In this document: one piece after another, positions 8,305 to 16,572 of the stretch | Numbering within the stretch: position 1 is the stretch's first letter | Layout: every line of letters starts with the position of its first letter | DNA from: Deltaproteobacteria bacterium | Lineage (GTDB): Bacteria; Desulfobacterota; Syntrophia; Syntrophales; Smithellaceae | NCBI GenBank assembly: GCA_021372815.1 | Contig: JAJFTS010000119.1 | Coordinates: 1-50,377, forward strand | Reading direction: 5' to 3' | Length of the DNA: 50,377 bases | The notes under the pieces: generated by a model | Told to the model about the DNA's origin: nothing | Databases searched by the model: none | The model's input: the letters and a program-made list of their open reading frames with translations, nothing else | Position numbers and translations under genes: made by a program

Positions 8305-8886
8305 TTATCTGCTGTCCGGGTTGAAAATAACCATGAAGCATTTGACCGCCGTATTCCCCGCAGACTCTCCAAAATGGGGGATATTGGAGTCAAAGTAAAC
8401 ACAGTCACCTTCTTCGGCTATTAATTCTTCCGCGCCATGATGAAATTTCATTGTTCCTTCCAGAACAAAGAGGAGCTCCTGTCCTTCATGCTGATAATGA
8501 ATTTGCTTTTTTGGATGAACCGGAAGCGACAAAACAAAAGGATCCATCATCTTATTTTTAAATTTATGAGCTACAGCTTCATAGGAATAGCCGGTGCTTG
8601 TTCCGGTTCTTGTGATCAGGGGTCTTTCGTTCTTTTTAACGAGACAGATGGGCGCGTCCGGACTATCTTCGCCGAGGAGAGTGGAAATGCTGACGCCGAG
8701 AGCGCGCGCGATAATGCCCAGCGTGGAAACCGGAGGAGCTTTTTGAGATGTTTCGACTTTGGACAGATAACCTTTTGTGAAACCTGTCCAAGTGGCAAGA
8801 TTCTCCAGCGTGATCCTTTTTCCATTGCGCAGGGACTTGATTCTTCTTCCGATATCCGCTTCATTGATGATGGGTTGTTGTTTCAT
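8305..8886 (-). CDS. XRE-family regulator with C-terminal cupin domain
   Basis: A 193-residue transcription factor. Residues about 11-66 form a Cro/C1-type helix-turn-helix (LENLATWTGFTKGYLSKVET). Residues about 110-180 form a small cupin barrel with HEGQELLFVLEGTMKFHHG and GDCVYFDSNIPHFG. The HxxxxE and later His residues could bind a metal or a small ligand. Such proteins commonly control neighbouring uptake or catabolic genes. As the first gene of the minus-strand cluster it is the best candidate to regulate livHMGF, the receptor and the CoA-transferase genes, probably in response to the substrate or its CoA ester. Confidence 0.9.
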   Translation of the reverse strand: MKQQPIINEADIGRRIKSLRNGKRITLENLATWTGFTKGYLSKVETSQKAPPVSTLGIIARALGVSISTLLGEDSPDAPICLVKKNERPLITRTGTSTGYSYEAVAHKFKNKMMDPFVLSLPVHPKKQIHYQHEGQELLFVLEGTMKFHHGAEELIAEEGDCVYFDSNIPHFGESAGNTAVKCFMVIFNPDSR

Positions 8887-8989
8887 ATCAGAAAACCTTC
8901 ACCTTTCAGAAATCAGGAACGCCAGTAATCATTTGACGAAAGAAAAATCTTAAAATCAATCTCATTTCGTCGTTATCTGTTGGGAAACT

Positions 8990-9018
8990 TTTATTTCATA
9001 ATAGCATACTTTTGTCAA
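8990..9018 (-). promoter_or_regulatory. Possible sigma-70 promoter for the XRE-cupin gene
   Basis: On the minus strand TTGACA (9018-9013) is followed after 17 bases by AATAAA (8995-8990), about 100 bases before the regulator start. The -35 is perfect and the -10 weak. The rest of the 239-base gap (8887-9125) is AT-rich with no recognisable gene. Confidence 0.35.
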
Positions 9019-9125
9019 TAGGAGATCTTCATATAAGTTAATTAAAAAAATATTATAAAAGATATTGAAAACTTACATCAGAAGATAATTCGGCAAACAG
9101 AAGAATAATTTTTTCTTTGAGGAAA

Positions 9126-10043
9126 CTAATGTTTCCTGGTTTTGCGGCGACGATAGTAGCGCAACGGAATCACGATGACGAAAAAGGGGATCATGTACAT
9201 GGCGGCGACCAGCGGTTCGATGGGACCGAAAAACTCGGATGAGAAAACAATCACCAGCACGTTATTGATATTGCCCAGCATGACGGCACCCGCCAGTTGA
9301 TTTTCCAGTGAACCTTTACGGAAGAAAAGAATCCCGACGATGCAGTAAATTGCCGCCAGGATAAAGACGACGATTGTCGCCATAATAATCACCATGGACT
9401 CTTTTTTAAAAAACGATGCGTAGCGATAGAACACGCCTAAATTGATCAGCGCGAACATGAAAAGCGAAACAGGAAACTGAATTTTCAGAATCGGCGCGAC
9501 AAGCTTCGGTGTCAGATACCGGATGATCTCCACGATGGCAATGGGAATAAAAATCACCACCGCCAGCATCTTGAGCATAGCCAGAAAAGAGATCGCCACT
9601 TCTTTGGCAACGACAACCTTGATGAGCGCCGGCAGTGTAAACGGTGCGAGCGCCGATGTAATCACAACAAACACCAGGACCAGCGAGCTGTTGCCTTTGA
9701 CCATATTCGAAATCATCGGCGAAACCACACCGCTGGAAACACCCGTCAAAAGCAACGCAGACAAGGCGTATTGGGGCGCGATAAAATAAATAATGACCGG
9801 CAGAATGGCGAGCTTGAGCACGGTAAATCCTAGAATCTCCCGGCTGTGTCCTTTGAGCACCTTCCAGACATCCGCCAGATCAATGGACAGATAGCTCAGA
9901 AAAAAATTGATCATCAGGCAATAGAAAGGCAAGGCCTGAAACCGCGCGCCGAAGTCGGGGAAAACAATGGCCGCGGCCATGGAAGCAATGACGACGATGA
10001 CCAAAACAATATCATTCAGACGAAACAGTGTTTTCATGGACAT
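9126..10043 (-). CDS. BASS-type (bile acid:sodium symporter-like) membrane transporter
   Basis: An integral membrane protein of about 305 residues with some nine to ten hydrophobic helices. The segment GVSSGVVSPMISNMVKGNSS resembles the conserved helix-break motif of the bile acid/sodium symporter and arsenite-exporter superfamily. GNINNVLVIVFSSEF is a second discontinuous-helix region in the C-terminal half. These proteins move organic anions with sodium. The ATG at 10041-10043 was chosen over an upstream TTG (10109) because the upstream frame is hydrophilic and lacks a ribosome site. The true start may instead be two codons later. It points away from the acyl-CoA dehydrogenase gene. Substrate is unknown. 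Confidence 0.72.
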   Translation of the reverse strand: MSMKTLFRLNDIVLVIVVIASMAAAIVFPDFGARFQALPFYCLMINFFLSYLSIDLADVWKVLKGHSREILGFTVLKLAILPVIIYFIAPQYALSALLLTGVSSGVVSPMISNMVKGNSSLVLVFVVITSALAPFTLPALIKVVVAKEVAISFLAMLKMLAVVIFIPIAIVEIIRYLTPKLVAPILKIQFPVSLFMFALINLGVFYRYASFFKKESMVIIMATIVVFILAAIYCIVGILFFRKGSLENQLAGAVMLGNINNVLVIVFSSEFFGPIEPLVAAMYMIPFFVIVIPLRYYRRRKTRKH

Positions 10044-10094
10044 GAAATACCAGATAGCGCTTATCTTATCAAGATCTTTAACATTTGTAACATA

Positions 10095-10123
10095 TTGACT
10101 TGCGGTCAAATTTTACTTACAAT
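10095..10123 (+). promoter_or_regulatory. Sigma-70 promoter for the acyl-CoA dehydrogenase gene
   Basis: TTGACT (10095-10100), a 17-base spacer, and TACAAT (10118-10123), ending 54 bases before the ATG. Both boxes are close to consensus and the spacing is ideal. Confidence 0.75.
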
Positions 10124-10177
10124 GCGCTCGCTCGAAAGTATATATTATACCGGGCATAAGGAAGGAGAACCAAAGTT

Positions 10178-12010
10178 ATGGCATCAAATTTTTTGTATTC
10201 CACCCGTGAGCACAAGTTTATTTTAAAAGAATGGCTCGACATGTCCAAGGTCTTTGAGGTTGGACGCTTCAAAGGAGGCTATACGGTTGACGATATCGAT
10301 TCCATCCTGGAAAACGCGATGAAAATAGCCAAGGAAGCAGTGGCGCCCACCAACGAAGACGGCGACACCATTCACGCCGTGTATAAGAATGGCAAGGTCA
10401 CCACCCCCGAATCTTTCAAGAAGCCTTACTGGACGGTTCAGGAAAACGGTCTCGGCTCCAGCAATGCCGATCGCAGTGACCCCAGTTCTCTGCCTTTGTG
10501 CCTGATGGGCGCGACCAATGAATACCTGGCCGCCGCCAATGCCGCATCCGGTCCTTACGTCATGGCTACTACCGGCGCATCCGGCCTGATTCGTGACTTC
10601 GGCAGCGAAAAAGTCAAGAACATCTTCCTGCCTAAAATGTTTTCCGGCCAATGGGCGGGCACGATGGACCTGACGGAACCCAACAGTGGTTCGGACGTGG
10701 GCGACCTCGTGACCAAGGCCACCCCCACCGGTGAACCGGGCATTTACAACATTGTCGGCACCAAATGCTTCATCACCGGCGGCGATCAGGACATCACCGA
10801 AAACATCATTCACCTGACGCTGGCCCGCATCGAGGGCTGTGCTCCGGGCACAAAAGGCATCTCCCTGTTCGTCGTTCCCAAATTCTGGCATACCGAAAAT
10901 GGCGAAAAAGGCGAGTTCAACGATGTAAACTGCGGCGGCGTCGAACACAAGCTGGGTCTCCGGGGATCGGCTACCAGCATTATTAATTTTGGCGAAGAAG
11001 GCAAGTGCCGCGGCTATCTGCTGGGCGAACCTCCCGTAGACGGCAAGGGCGCGGGAATGGCCCAGATGTTCAATATGATGAACGAAGAACGCACCGTCAC
11101 AGGGCTGGCTGCGCTGGCGGCCGCCACGGTTTCTTACAACAATGCGGCAATGTATGCCGCCGGGCGTATCCAGGGGCGTCAGATCACCAATCCCAAAGCA
11201 GGCCGTGTCCCCATTATCAATCATGAAGATGTGCGCCGCATGCTGATGTATCAAAAGTCCATCACCGAGGCCAGCCGGGCCATGATTGAGATGTCTTACT
11301 ATTGCATGGATATCGCGGAAAACACCGACGACGAAGCCGAACGAAAGCGCGCCAAGGCTTTTGTGGAGGTCAACATACCGATCGTCAAGGCCTGGTGTTC
11401 GGATCTGGCGTTCCTCAGCATCTCCGAGGCCATGCAATGTTACGGCGGTTATGGATTCTCCGAGGATTACCCGATCGCGCAGCAGCTTCGCGACAGCCGG
11501 ATCTACCCCATCTGGGAAGGCACGAACTTCATCCAGTCCATGGACCTCATCGGCCGCAAGTGGATGATGGCCGGAGGACAGGTTTTTGCTTTGTGGTTTG
11601 CGGAACTGGAAAAATTCGCGGCAGACAACAAAGACAATCAAGCTGTGGCCGCAGAAGTGGCTCTATTGGCTGAAGCGCTGGGCCAGTACAAGGAAATTCA
11701 AACAACAATGGCCGGCTACCTGGGCCAGGGCAAGTTCGGCATGATCGGTTTCTTTGCGACACGAATTCTTCACGCAACCGGCTACATTTACGGCGCCAAA
11801 CTGCTTTTGGAACACGCCCTCATCGCCCTGAAAAAGATTGACGCGATTGGCAAAGAGCATTTTGAATATCCATATTACGCGGGCAAAGTGGCTTCGGCTA
11901 AATTCTTCGCCCACAATATTCTTCCCAATGTCGGCATGATCCTGCGGGTCATCAAGGAAGGCGACAATTCGGTCATGGAAATCCCCGAAGCGTCCTACAT
12001 GCTGGAATAA
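10178..12010 (+). CDS. Large acyl-CoA dehydrogenase (about 610 residues, DmdC/FadE-like)
   Basis: A flavoprotein that should oxidise an acyl-CoA to the 2-enoyl-CoA and pass electrons to ETF. At 610 residues it is longer than the usual 380-residue enzymes. It has the extra N-terminal segment and C-terminal helical domain seen in DmdC-type and related dehydrogenases. The FAD/substrate loop TMDLTEPNSGSDVGDL lies near residue 165. The C-terminal region has CYGGYGFSEDYPIAQQLRD and then IYPIWEGTN, whose Glu is the probable catalytic base. AAGGAGA precedes the ATG. A good promoter is 54 bases upstream and a GC-rich hairpin follows the stop, so it is probably transcribed alone. The exact substrate cannot be assigned. 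Confidence 0.92.
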   Translation: MASNFLYSTREHKFILKEWLDMSKVFEVGRFKGGYTVDDIDSILENAMKIAKEAVAPTNEDGDTIHAVYKNGKVTTPESFKKPYWTVQENGLGSSNADRSDPSSLPLCLMGATNEYLAAANAASGPYVMATTGASGLIRDFGSEKVKNIFLPKMFSGQWAGTMDLTEPNSGSDVGDLVTKATPTGEPGIYNIVGTKCFITGGDQDITENIIHLTLARIEGCAPGTKGISLFVVPKFWHTENGEKGEFNDVNCGGVEHKLGLRGSATSIINFGEEGKCRGYLLGEPPVDGKGAGMAQMFNMMNEERTVTGLAALAAATVSYNNAAMYAAGRIQGRQITNPKAGRVPIINHEDVRRMLMYQKSITEASRAMIEMSYYCMDIAENTDDEAERKRAKAFVEVNIPIVKAWCSDLAFLSISEAMQCYGGYGFSEDYPIAQQLRDSRIYPIWEGTNFIQSMDLIGRKWMMAGGQVFALWFAELEKFAADNKDNQAVAAEVALLAEALGQYKEIQTTMAGYLGQGKFGMIGFFATRILHATGYIYGAKLLLEHALIALKKIDAIGKEHFEYPYYAGKVASAKFFAHNILPNVGMILRVIKEGDNSVMEIPEASYMLE

Positions 12011-12023
12011 CACATCTTTCTCC

Positions 12024-12051
12024 GGGGCGGGGGCAAACAAACTTCCGCCCC
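12024..12051. terminator. GC-rich hairpin after the acyl-CoA dehydrogenase gene
   Basis: GGGGCGG (12024-12030) pairs with CCGCCCC (12045-12051). No U-run follows directly, so it may act as a 3'-end stabiliser or weak terminator. Confidence 0.4.
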
Positions 12052-12138
12052 ACTTCATGTATATTTTTTGTATCCTTTTTAATTCTCCTTTCGTCTAATC
12101 AGGCAAGAAGTTAATTTTTGTAACAAAAGGAGAAAAAA

Positions 12139-12672
12139 ATGGAAAAAATTCAGGACAGTCCCTTATCCAATCAGGAAAAAGTTCTCATCGGGATGGGCGC
12201 AGCCATGGGTGCGGGTTGCCGGACATGTGCCGATAAGCTTTATGAAGCGGCGACATCGCTGGATATCCCGAAAGGCGAAATGCTCAAAGCTTTTCTTCTG
12301 GGACTTGAGGCCAAAGCCCAAGCTGTTAAAACCATGCAGGATAAAGTTAAGGCGCTGATGGATGGAAATGCAGGCGACACTAAAGAATTTTCACCTAAAC
12401 TCGCCACCATGATACGTATGGCTTCTTTTACTGCCGCCAACTCCGCACCGGATTACCTGGCTGAAATCAGGCAGGCCTTGTCTAAAGAAATAACCGATGA
12501 GCAAGTACAACTTTGCGTTGCCACGGCCAAAATGGTGCGAACACATGCCATGGGTTTTTCCGATAAGGAAATCTCGGACAAAATCAGCGGCTCTGAGCCG
12601 AATGTCCAAGGCGCCGGCGACTGCGGCTGCGGTTCTGCAAACAAGCAAAATTCAACCGGATGTTGCGGGTGA
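12139..12672 (+). CDS. AhpD/carboxymuconolactone decarboxylase-like protein with cysteine-rich tail
   Basis: 177 residues, mostly helical. Near residues 27-31 the segment GCRTCADKLYEAA carries a CxxC followed by helix, as in AhpD-type peroxidase partners. The second half repeats a helical layout (LAEIRQALSKEITDEQVQ). The last 20 residues are rich in Gly and Cys, with CGCG and GCCG groups, which suggests metal binding or redox chemistry. It has a good ribosome site (AAAGGAG). The ECF sigma-factor gene begins about 35 bases after its stop in the same orientation, so the two probably form an operon. A redox or metal-sensing role linked to the sigma factor is inference. The family assignment is moderate. 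Confidence 0.6.
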   Translation: MEKIQDSPLSNQEKVLIGMGAAMGAGCRTCADKLYEAATSLDIPKGEMLKAFLLGLEAKAQAVKTMQDKVKALMDGNAGDTKEFSPKLATMIRMASFTAANSAPDYLAEIRQALSKEITDEQVQLCVATAKMVRTHAMGFSDKEISDKISGSEPNVQGAGDCGCGSANKQNSTGCCG

Positions 12673-12707
12673 CAAGTTGCTTGCAGAAGGAGTATGGGCA
12701 TAGTAAA

Positions 12708-13379
12708 ATGATCACAAATCCGGTAAATCCAAAGACAATTTCTTCCAAAAGGATGGCAATGGTCAAACAGGAATTGGACTTTAATAATATACACGATACT
12801 TACGCACCACGGATCAAACTTTATCTGGGGAAACTTGCCGGCAGCGATGAAGCGGACGATCTGACTCAGGAAACTTTCACCAGAGTCAGCCAGTCTCTGA
12901 ATAATTTTCGGGGTCAATCCAGCCTCTCAACCTGGATCTATAAAATCGCCACGAACACCGCCATAGATGGAATGCGAAAAAAGAAACGCAACAAATCTGA
13001 TCTTGCTGAAGACACATTGGAGGATGTGGAAGATAAAGATATCTGGACCGGGGAAAGACGTGCTCCTGATGATCATGTCATCCGCAGGGAAATGAACGAC
13101 TGCATTCGTAACGTGGTTTTCAAGCTTCCCGAAACGTTTCGAACGGTCATCGTGCTGAGCGATTTTGAAGGTTTAAAAAATGAGGATATTGCCATCATAC
13201 TGGGACTCAAGCTGGAAGCGGTCAAGATGAGACTGCACAGGGCAAGGTTAAAATTAAAAGAGGAACTCTCGAAACAATGCATCCTGTATCGAGACGAGTA
13301 CAATGAATTTGCCTGTGAGCAGAAAAACGATTCGCTAGTGGGAAAAGATCAGATCATTTCTTTGGTTAAAAACAAATAG
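12708..13379 (+). CDS. ECF-type RNA polymerase sigma factor
   Basis: About 223 residues from the ATG at 12708. A later start at 12759 with AAAGG upstream is also possible. Region 2 contains the typical DEADDLTQETFTRV followed by LSTWIYKIATNTAIDGMRKK. Region 4 has LPETFRTVIVLSDFEGLKNE and IAIILGLKLEAVKMRLHRAR, the -35-binding helix-turn-helix. A C-terminal extension of about 35 residues holds two cysteines (CILYRDEY, FACEQK), which could bind a metal or respond to redox state. No anti-sigma gene is visible nearby. The preceding cysteine-rich AhpD-like protein is the only candidate partner. It converges with the DUF2784 gene. Confidence 0.9.
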   Translation: MITNPVNPKTISSKRMAMVKQELDFNNIHDTYAPRIKLYLGKLAGSDEADDLTQETFTRVSQSLNNFRGQSSLSTWIYKIATNTAIDGMRKKKRNKSDLAEDTLEDVEDKDIWTGERRAPDDHVIRREMNDCIRNVVFKLPETFRTVIVLSDFEGLKNEDIAIILGLKLEAVKMRLHRARLKLKEELSKQCILYRDEYNEFACEQKNDSLVGKDQIISLVKNK

Positions 13380-13403
13380 ATAGCGATACTTGTCCACCGG
13401 CGG

Positions 13404-13817
13404 TTAATTGTTTACGCCGTGATTTCTTCTTTTGCCCCGATAGCGAAGGGCTGCTTGTTTGCGGATGATCAACGCATAGATAATCAGGTTTACCACAATG
13501 ACCACGCCGCCTAAGATATATTGGATAGATACGGTAAGATGAGCAGGATAAATTACCGGAATAAGATATTGCACGATAAAATCACCGCTGTATGCGCTTT
13601 CGCCGCCCAGCAGGCGCAGTCGATTTTCCAGAGGCGTCAGCGGACAAATCCAGCCGGCAAATTCAATTACAGTTCCCCAGAGAGCCGCGGGCAGATGTAA
13701 CCAGGCTAACCAAGGCCAGCGTAGAACAAACAAACCGCCTGCTACAACAAAGGCTATGAACAAAAAATGGATGACAATGACCGCATCGGCAAGTAGCGAA
13801 TACAAGTTGCCTCCCAA
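13404..13817 (-). CDS. DUF2784-family membrane protein
   Basis: About 137 residues with four hydrophobic segments. The N-terminal helix LLADAVIVIHFLFIAFVVAG and the later WLHLPAALWGTVIEFAGWICPLTPLE match the conserved core of the DUF2784 family, small inner-membrane proteins of unknown role. The start uses TTG, either at 13817 or four codons later after GGGAGG. No ATG is suitably placed. A 97-bp repeat begins 33 bases upstream. Confidence 0.75.
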   Translation of the reverse strand: MGGNLYSLLADAVIVIHFLFIAFVVAGGLFVLRWPWLAWLHLPAALWGTVIEFAGWICPLTPLENRLRLLGGESAYSGDFIVQYLIPVIYPAHLTVSIQYILGGVVIVVNLIIYALIIRKQAALRYRGKRRNHGVNN

Positions 13818-13850
13818 GAAGCCTCTGTATAGAACCTGAATTCCACTGAA

Positions 13851-13947
13851 TCAACCACCTCGCAGCAAGCTGTCGAGGTATCAAATGAACGTTATTATAT
13901 CGCAGCAAGCTACGGAGAATTAACGCTCGTCCCGCAGCAGTGGGATT
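13851..13947 (+). repeat. 97-bp three-hairpin intergenic repeat, copy 1
   Basis: First of three 97-bp copies in the window (others at 16377-16473 and 21627-21723). It consists of a hairpin ACCTCG...CGAGGT, a short variable spacer, the conserved stretch TATATCGCAGCAAGCTACGG, and a terminal hairpin CCCGCAGCAGTGGG. It lies between the 5' end of the DUF2784 gene and the 3' end of the outer-membrane protein gene. Confidence 0.9.
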
Positions 13948-13949
13948 AA

Positions 13950-13980
13950 AAAAGGGCTGACTTATTTCGTCAGCCCTTTT
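13950..13980 (-). terminator. Intrinsic terminator of the outer-membrane protein gene
   Basis: AAAAGGGCTGAC (13950-13961) pairs perfectly with GTCAGCCCTTTT (13969-13980). On the minus strand the stem runs into TTTTTT. It lies 14 bases after the gene's stop codon. Confidence 0.9.
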
Positions 13981-13994
13981 GACATATCCTGCAA

Positions 13995-14654
13995 TTAAAA
14001 TTTGAAGCTCAGGCCCACCTTGAATGCGGAAGCGTCAATCTGAACATCCGTATCGTCGTAGTAATCGTATTCGTCTCCGGATTTGAAGAAATAATAAAAG
14101 GAGTATTCTGCCCGGACAAGAAGATTCTTCGTAATGGCAAACTCAAAACCGATTCCGGGGGTAAAACCGAAATATCCATTGTCGCTGCCATATTCTCTGC
14201 CCGTGGATAAATGCTTCATGTAAGTTTCCGCACCACCATAAGCCCAGCCTATCGTAACATAGGGTAAAAAGCGGTCTAACGCATAACCAAACCGCCCGTG
14301 CGTTGAACCGATCCAGTTAACATCCGTATGACAGGAATAACTCGAGTTGGGACAGATCGATGAGCCGTCAACACGGCCAAAATTCATTTCCGTTTCGATG
14401 CCGACGACTAGCTTAAAGGGTGTCTGGTAATTATAGCCGATGAAAAATCCTCCCATCCCCCCGTCGATATTATGGTCAAGCCGACTACCGCTATAGTGAC
14501 TTTCCCATTCACTGTCGCCGGTAAGATAACTTCCCTGCAAACCAAAGTACAAACCGGTCCAGTTATAGGGTTTGTATGATTGATTCTGGGCCAACGCGTT
14601 TGTCGAAACCACCATGACTGTACACAAAATAATCGAAAAAAGAATTCTTTTCAT
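13995..14654 (-). CDS. Outer-membrane beta-barrel protein (Omp25/OmpA-like)
   Basis: 219 residues with a cleavable signal peptide (MKRILFSIILCTVMVVSTNALA). The mature start is followed by YNWTGLYFGLQGSYLTGD, the usual first strand of small porin-like barrels. Alternating hydrophobic strands then lead to a C-terminal FKVGLSFKF with terminal Phe, as expected for Bam-dependent insertion. The ATG at 14652-14654 is preferred over an upstream TTG because AAAGGAGG precedes it and the promoter overlaps the longer frame. It is probably an eight-stranded barrel with structural or adhesive function. There are two cysteines in one loop (SSICPNSSYSCHT). Confidence 0.85.
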   Translation of the reverse strand: MKRILFSIILCTVMVVSTNALAQNQSYKPYNWTGLYFGLQGSYLTGDSEWESHYSGSRLDHNIDGGMGGFFIGYNYQTPFKLVVGIETEMNFGRVDGSSICPNSSYSCHTDVNWIGSTHGRFGYALDRFLPYVTIGWAYGGAETYMKHLSTGREYGSDNGYFGFTPGIGFEFAITKNLLVRAEYSFYYFFKSGDEYDYYDDTDVQIDASAFKVGLSFKF

Positions 14655-14682
14655 TTTCTTGTCCTCCTTTTCCCTGACGGAT

Positions 14683-14711
14683 AATATACCGCCATTATGA
14701 CTTTGTTTCAA
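14683..14711 (-). promoter_or_regulatory. Sigma-70 promoter for the outer-membrane protein gene
   Basis: On the minus strand TTGAAA (14711-14706), a 17-base spacer, and TATATT (14688-14683), 29 bases before the ATG. Confidence 0.7.
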
Positions 14712-14735
14712 TGAAAAACAGAGCCATAATGCCGC

Positions 14736-15365
14736 TTAATCGATCGCACCGCTTTTTTTCAAAAGTCCGGCAACGGACTCGGCCAGACGGCGGTATCCGG
14801 CTGCATTAGGATGAATTAAATCCGACTTCAGAGAATTATCGGCCAGGATGGAGGATAATGTTTTTTCTTCAAGAGGAACGTTCAGTTCTTTGGCAATGTC
14901 GCGATAGAGAGGCGCAGGCGTTACGGACAGCCCGAGGGACGGCACTGCAATCAGAACAGCAGCCGCGCCTTTTTGCCTGGACAGACTGACCATTGCCCGG
15001 ATGTTGTCGGCAACCTGTTTGCGGTTCAACCGCCGAATATGGTCGTTGCCGCCGTGGCAGATAACGATTATTACCGGCTTTTCCTGATCCAGAACTTTCG
15101 CGAGGCGGGAAAGGCCTTCGGCTGTAACTTCTCCCGGAACACCGGCATTCACCACCCGCCTGCCGATAATTTTTTCCAGAACCGCAGGATAACTCTCCAG
15201 CGCTTCGGCCCCGGTGCCGAAAGTGATGCTGTCGCCAAAGGCGACAACGACATCATCTTTGCTAAGAACAGGCAATCGGGCCGGCGCCGAACAGGCGGCC
15301 AGAATGAGACTTGTCAGAATCGCCAGTAATGGAAAGATGACTTTCAGATATCTTTTCACGCTCAT
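14736..15365 (-). CDS. SGNH/GDSL-type esterase lipoprotein (TesA-like)
   Basis: 209 residues. The N-terminus is a lipoprotein signal with lipobox LILAACS. Four SGNH blocks are present: VVAFGDSITFGTG (nucleophile Ser), the conserved Gly in NAGVPGEVT, CHGGNDHI (Asn), and SDLIHPNAAGY (Asp and His). Length and layout resemble TesA-like acyl-ester hydrolases or lysophospholipases, but here the protein is anchored to a membrane. The substrate is an ester of unknown nature. Confidence 0.88.
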   Translation of the reverse strand: MSVKRYLKVIFPLLAILTSLILAACSAPARLPVLSKDDVVVAFGDSITFGTGAEALESYPAVLEKIIGRRVVNAGVPGEVTAEGLSRLAKVLDQEKPVIIVICHGGNDHIRRLNRKQVADNIRAMVSLSRQKGAAAVLIAVPSLGLSVTPAPLYRDIAKELNVPLEEKTLSSILADNSLKSDLIHPNAAGYRRLAESVAGLLKKSGAID

Positions 15366-15421
15366 ACATGACCTCCGGCAACATAACTATCCGCGGGCAT
15401 CATGCTGCTCCGATTAATTCC

Positions 15422-15450
15422 ATTAATAAACGATTATGAATGCCTGTCAA
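15422..15450 (-). promoter_or_regulatory. Probable promoter of the SGNH-esterase gene
   Basis: On the minus strand TTGACA (15450-15445), a 17-base spacer, and ATTAAT (15427-15422), 57 bases before the ATG. The -10 is only moderate. Confidence 0.5.
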
Positions 15451-15537
15451 GAAAAGACTTTTTTCAAAATGCCATTTTTCATATGAATGTTTTTATGCTA
15501 CATATTTAACCACTGCCTGTACAAAGAGGAATCGGAA

Positions 15538-16344
15538 ATGTTTGACTGGTTCACAAAACGCCGACGCCAGAAACTCACTGAAGTGCCATTTCCTTCCGAC
15601 TGGGAAAATATGATTCGTCGCAACATGGTTCATTATGGCATGCTGGATGATGATGAACGCAGGCGTCTGCGTGGGCTGATCCAGATCTTCATTGTCGAAA
15701 AATCATGGGAGGGCTGCGGAGGGCTGGAACTCACGGATGAAATCCGCGTCACGATTTCCGCCGGAGCCTGCCTTCTTATTTTGAACCTTCCCCACAACAC
15801 TTACGAAAACGTCGAAACGATTATCGTCTATCCTTCCGACGTAGTAGTACCCGAGCGCAAGCTTGGCTTTTTTGAAACCGCGCTGGCTCCCCTGGAGCCC
15901 GCCACCCCCGTTTCCGGTCAGGCCTTTGAACAGGGACCGGTGATTCTGGTCTGGGATGCGATTCTGGAAAGCGTCCGTCATCAAGGTTCAGGCTACAACG
16001 TGGTGTATCACGAATTCGCCCATAAACTTGACATGCAGGACGGCGTGGCGGACGGCACCCCGAGGCTTCGCGACCGCGCGGAATACCGCGACTGGGTCAA
16101 GACCTGTTCCCGCGAATACCTGCGACTGCTCAAGGATGTGGAAAAAGGCAAACGAACTTTTCTCGACGAATACGGCGCGACGGATGAAGCGGAATTTTTC
16201 GCAGTGGCTACGGAGCACTTTTTTGATCAGCCGCAGCAAATGATCAAATACGCGCCTGAGCTTTACCGCGTTTTGAAAGAATACTATTGCCAGGACCCGG
16301 CAAGGCGCATGGAAAGAAATTTATGTGCCGGTCAACAGGGCTGA
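15538..16344 (+). CDS. mtfA: MtfA-type zinc metallopeptidase (M90 family)
   Basis: 268 residues from the ATG at 15538, which has AGAGGA upstream. A longer frame to 15487 lacks support. The catalytic zinc motif VVYHEFAHKLDMQDG (HExxH) sits near residue 158. The later EYGATDEAEFFAVATEHFF supplies the third ligand region typical of MtfA. In E. coli MtfA binds the Mlc repressor and so affects sugar uptake. The family is wider, so the target here is unknown. The protein is cytosolic, with no signal peptide. A 97-bp repeat starts 32 bases after the stop. Confidence 0.9.
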   Translation: MFDWFTKRRRQKLTEVPFPSDWENMIRRNMVHYGMLDDDERRRLRGLIQIFIVEKSWEGCGGLELTDEIRVTISAGACLLILNLPHNTYENVETIIVYPSDVVVPERKLGFFETALAPLEPATPVSGQAFEQGPVILVWDAILESVRHQGSGYNVVYHEFAHKLDMQDGVADGTPRLRDRAEYRDWVKTCSREYLRLLKDVEKGKRTFLDEYGATDEAEFFAVATEHFFDQPQQMIKYAPELYRVLKEYYCQDPARRMERNLCAGQQG

Positions 16345-16376
16345 AACTCTCTTTTATGCATATGGGAATAAAACTA

Positions 16377-16473
16377 TCAACCACCTCGCAGCAAGCTGTC
16401 GAGGTATGCAAGGAATGTCATTATATCGCAGCAAGCTACGGAGTATCAACACTCGTCCCGCTTAAGCGGGATT
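16377..16473 (+). repeat. 97-bp three-hairpin intergenic repeat, copy 2
   Basis: Same length and order as copy 1. The terminal hairpin is a perfect CCCGCTTAAGCGGG. The spacer between the first hairpin and the TATATCGCAGC block differs from copy 1, while flanking blocks are almost identical. It follows the mtfA stop codon. Confidence 0.9.
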
Positions 16474-16572
16474 GAATTTAAGAACCAGGTGGATTAATCT
16501 TGAGTATAAAAAAACAACGCCGATGTTTTTTCCAAAGATGGGGCATATTTTCAAAAGGCAGAAAGGCATATT

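Noticed and set aside
10223-11641. Long open frame (472 codons) on the minus strand opposite the acyl-CoA dehydrogenase gene
   Set aside because: The plus strand encodes a clear acyl-CoA dehydrogenase with all motifs; the antisense frame gives no recognisable domain and follows from third-position GC bias.
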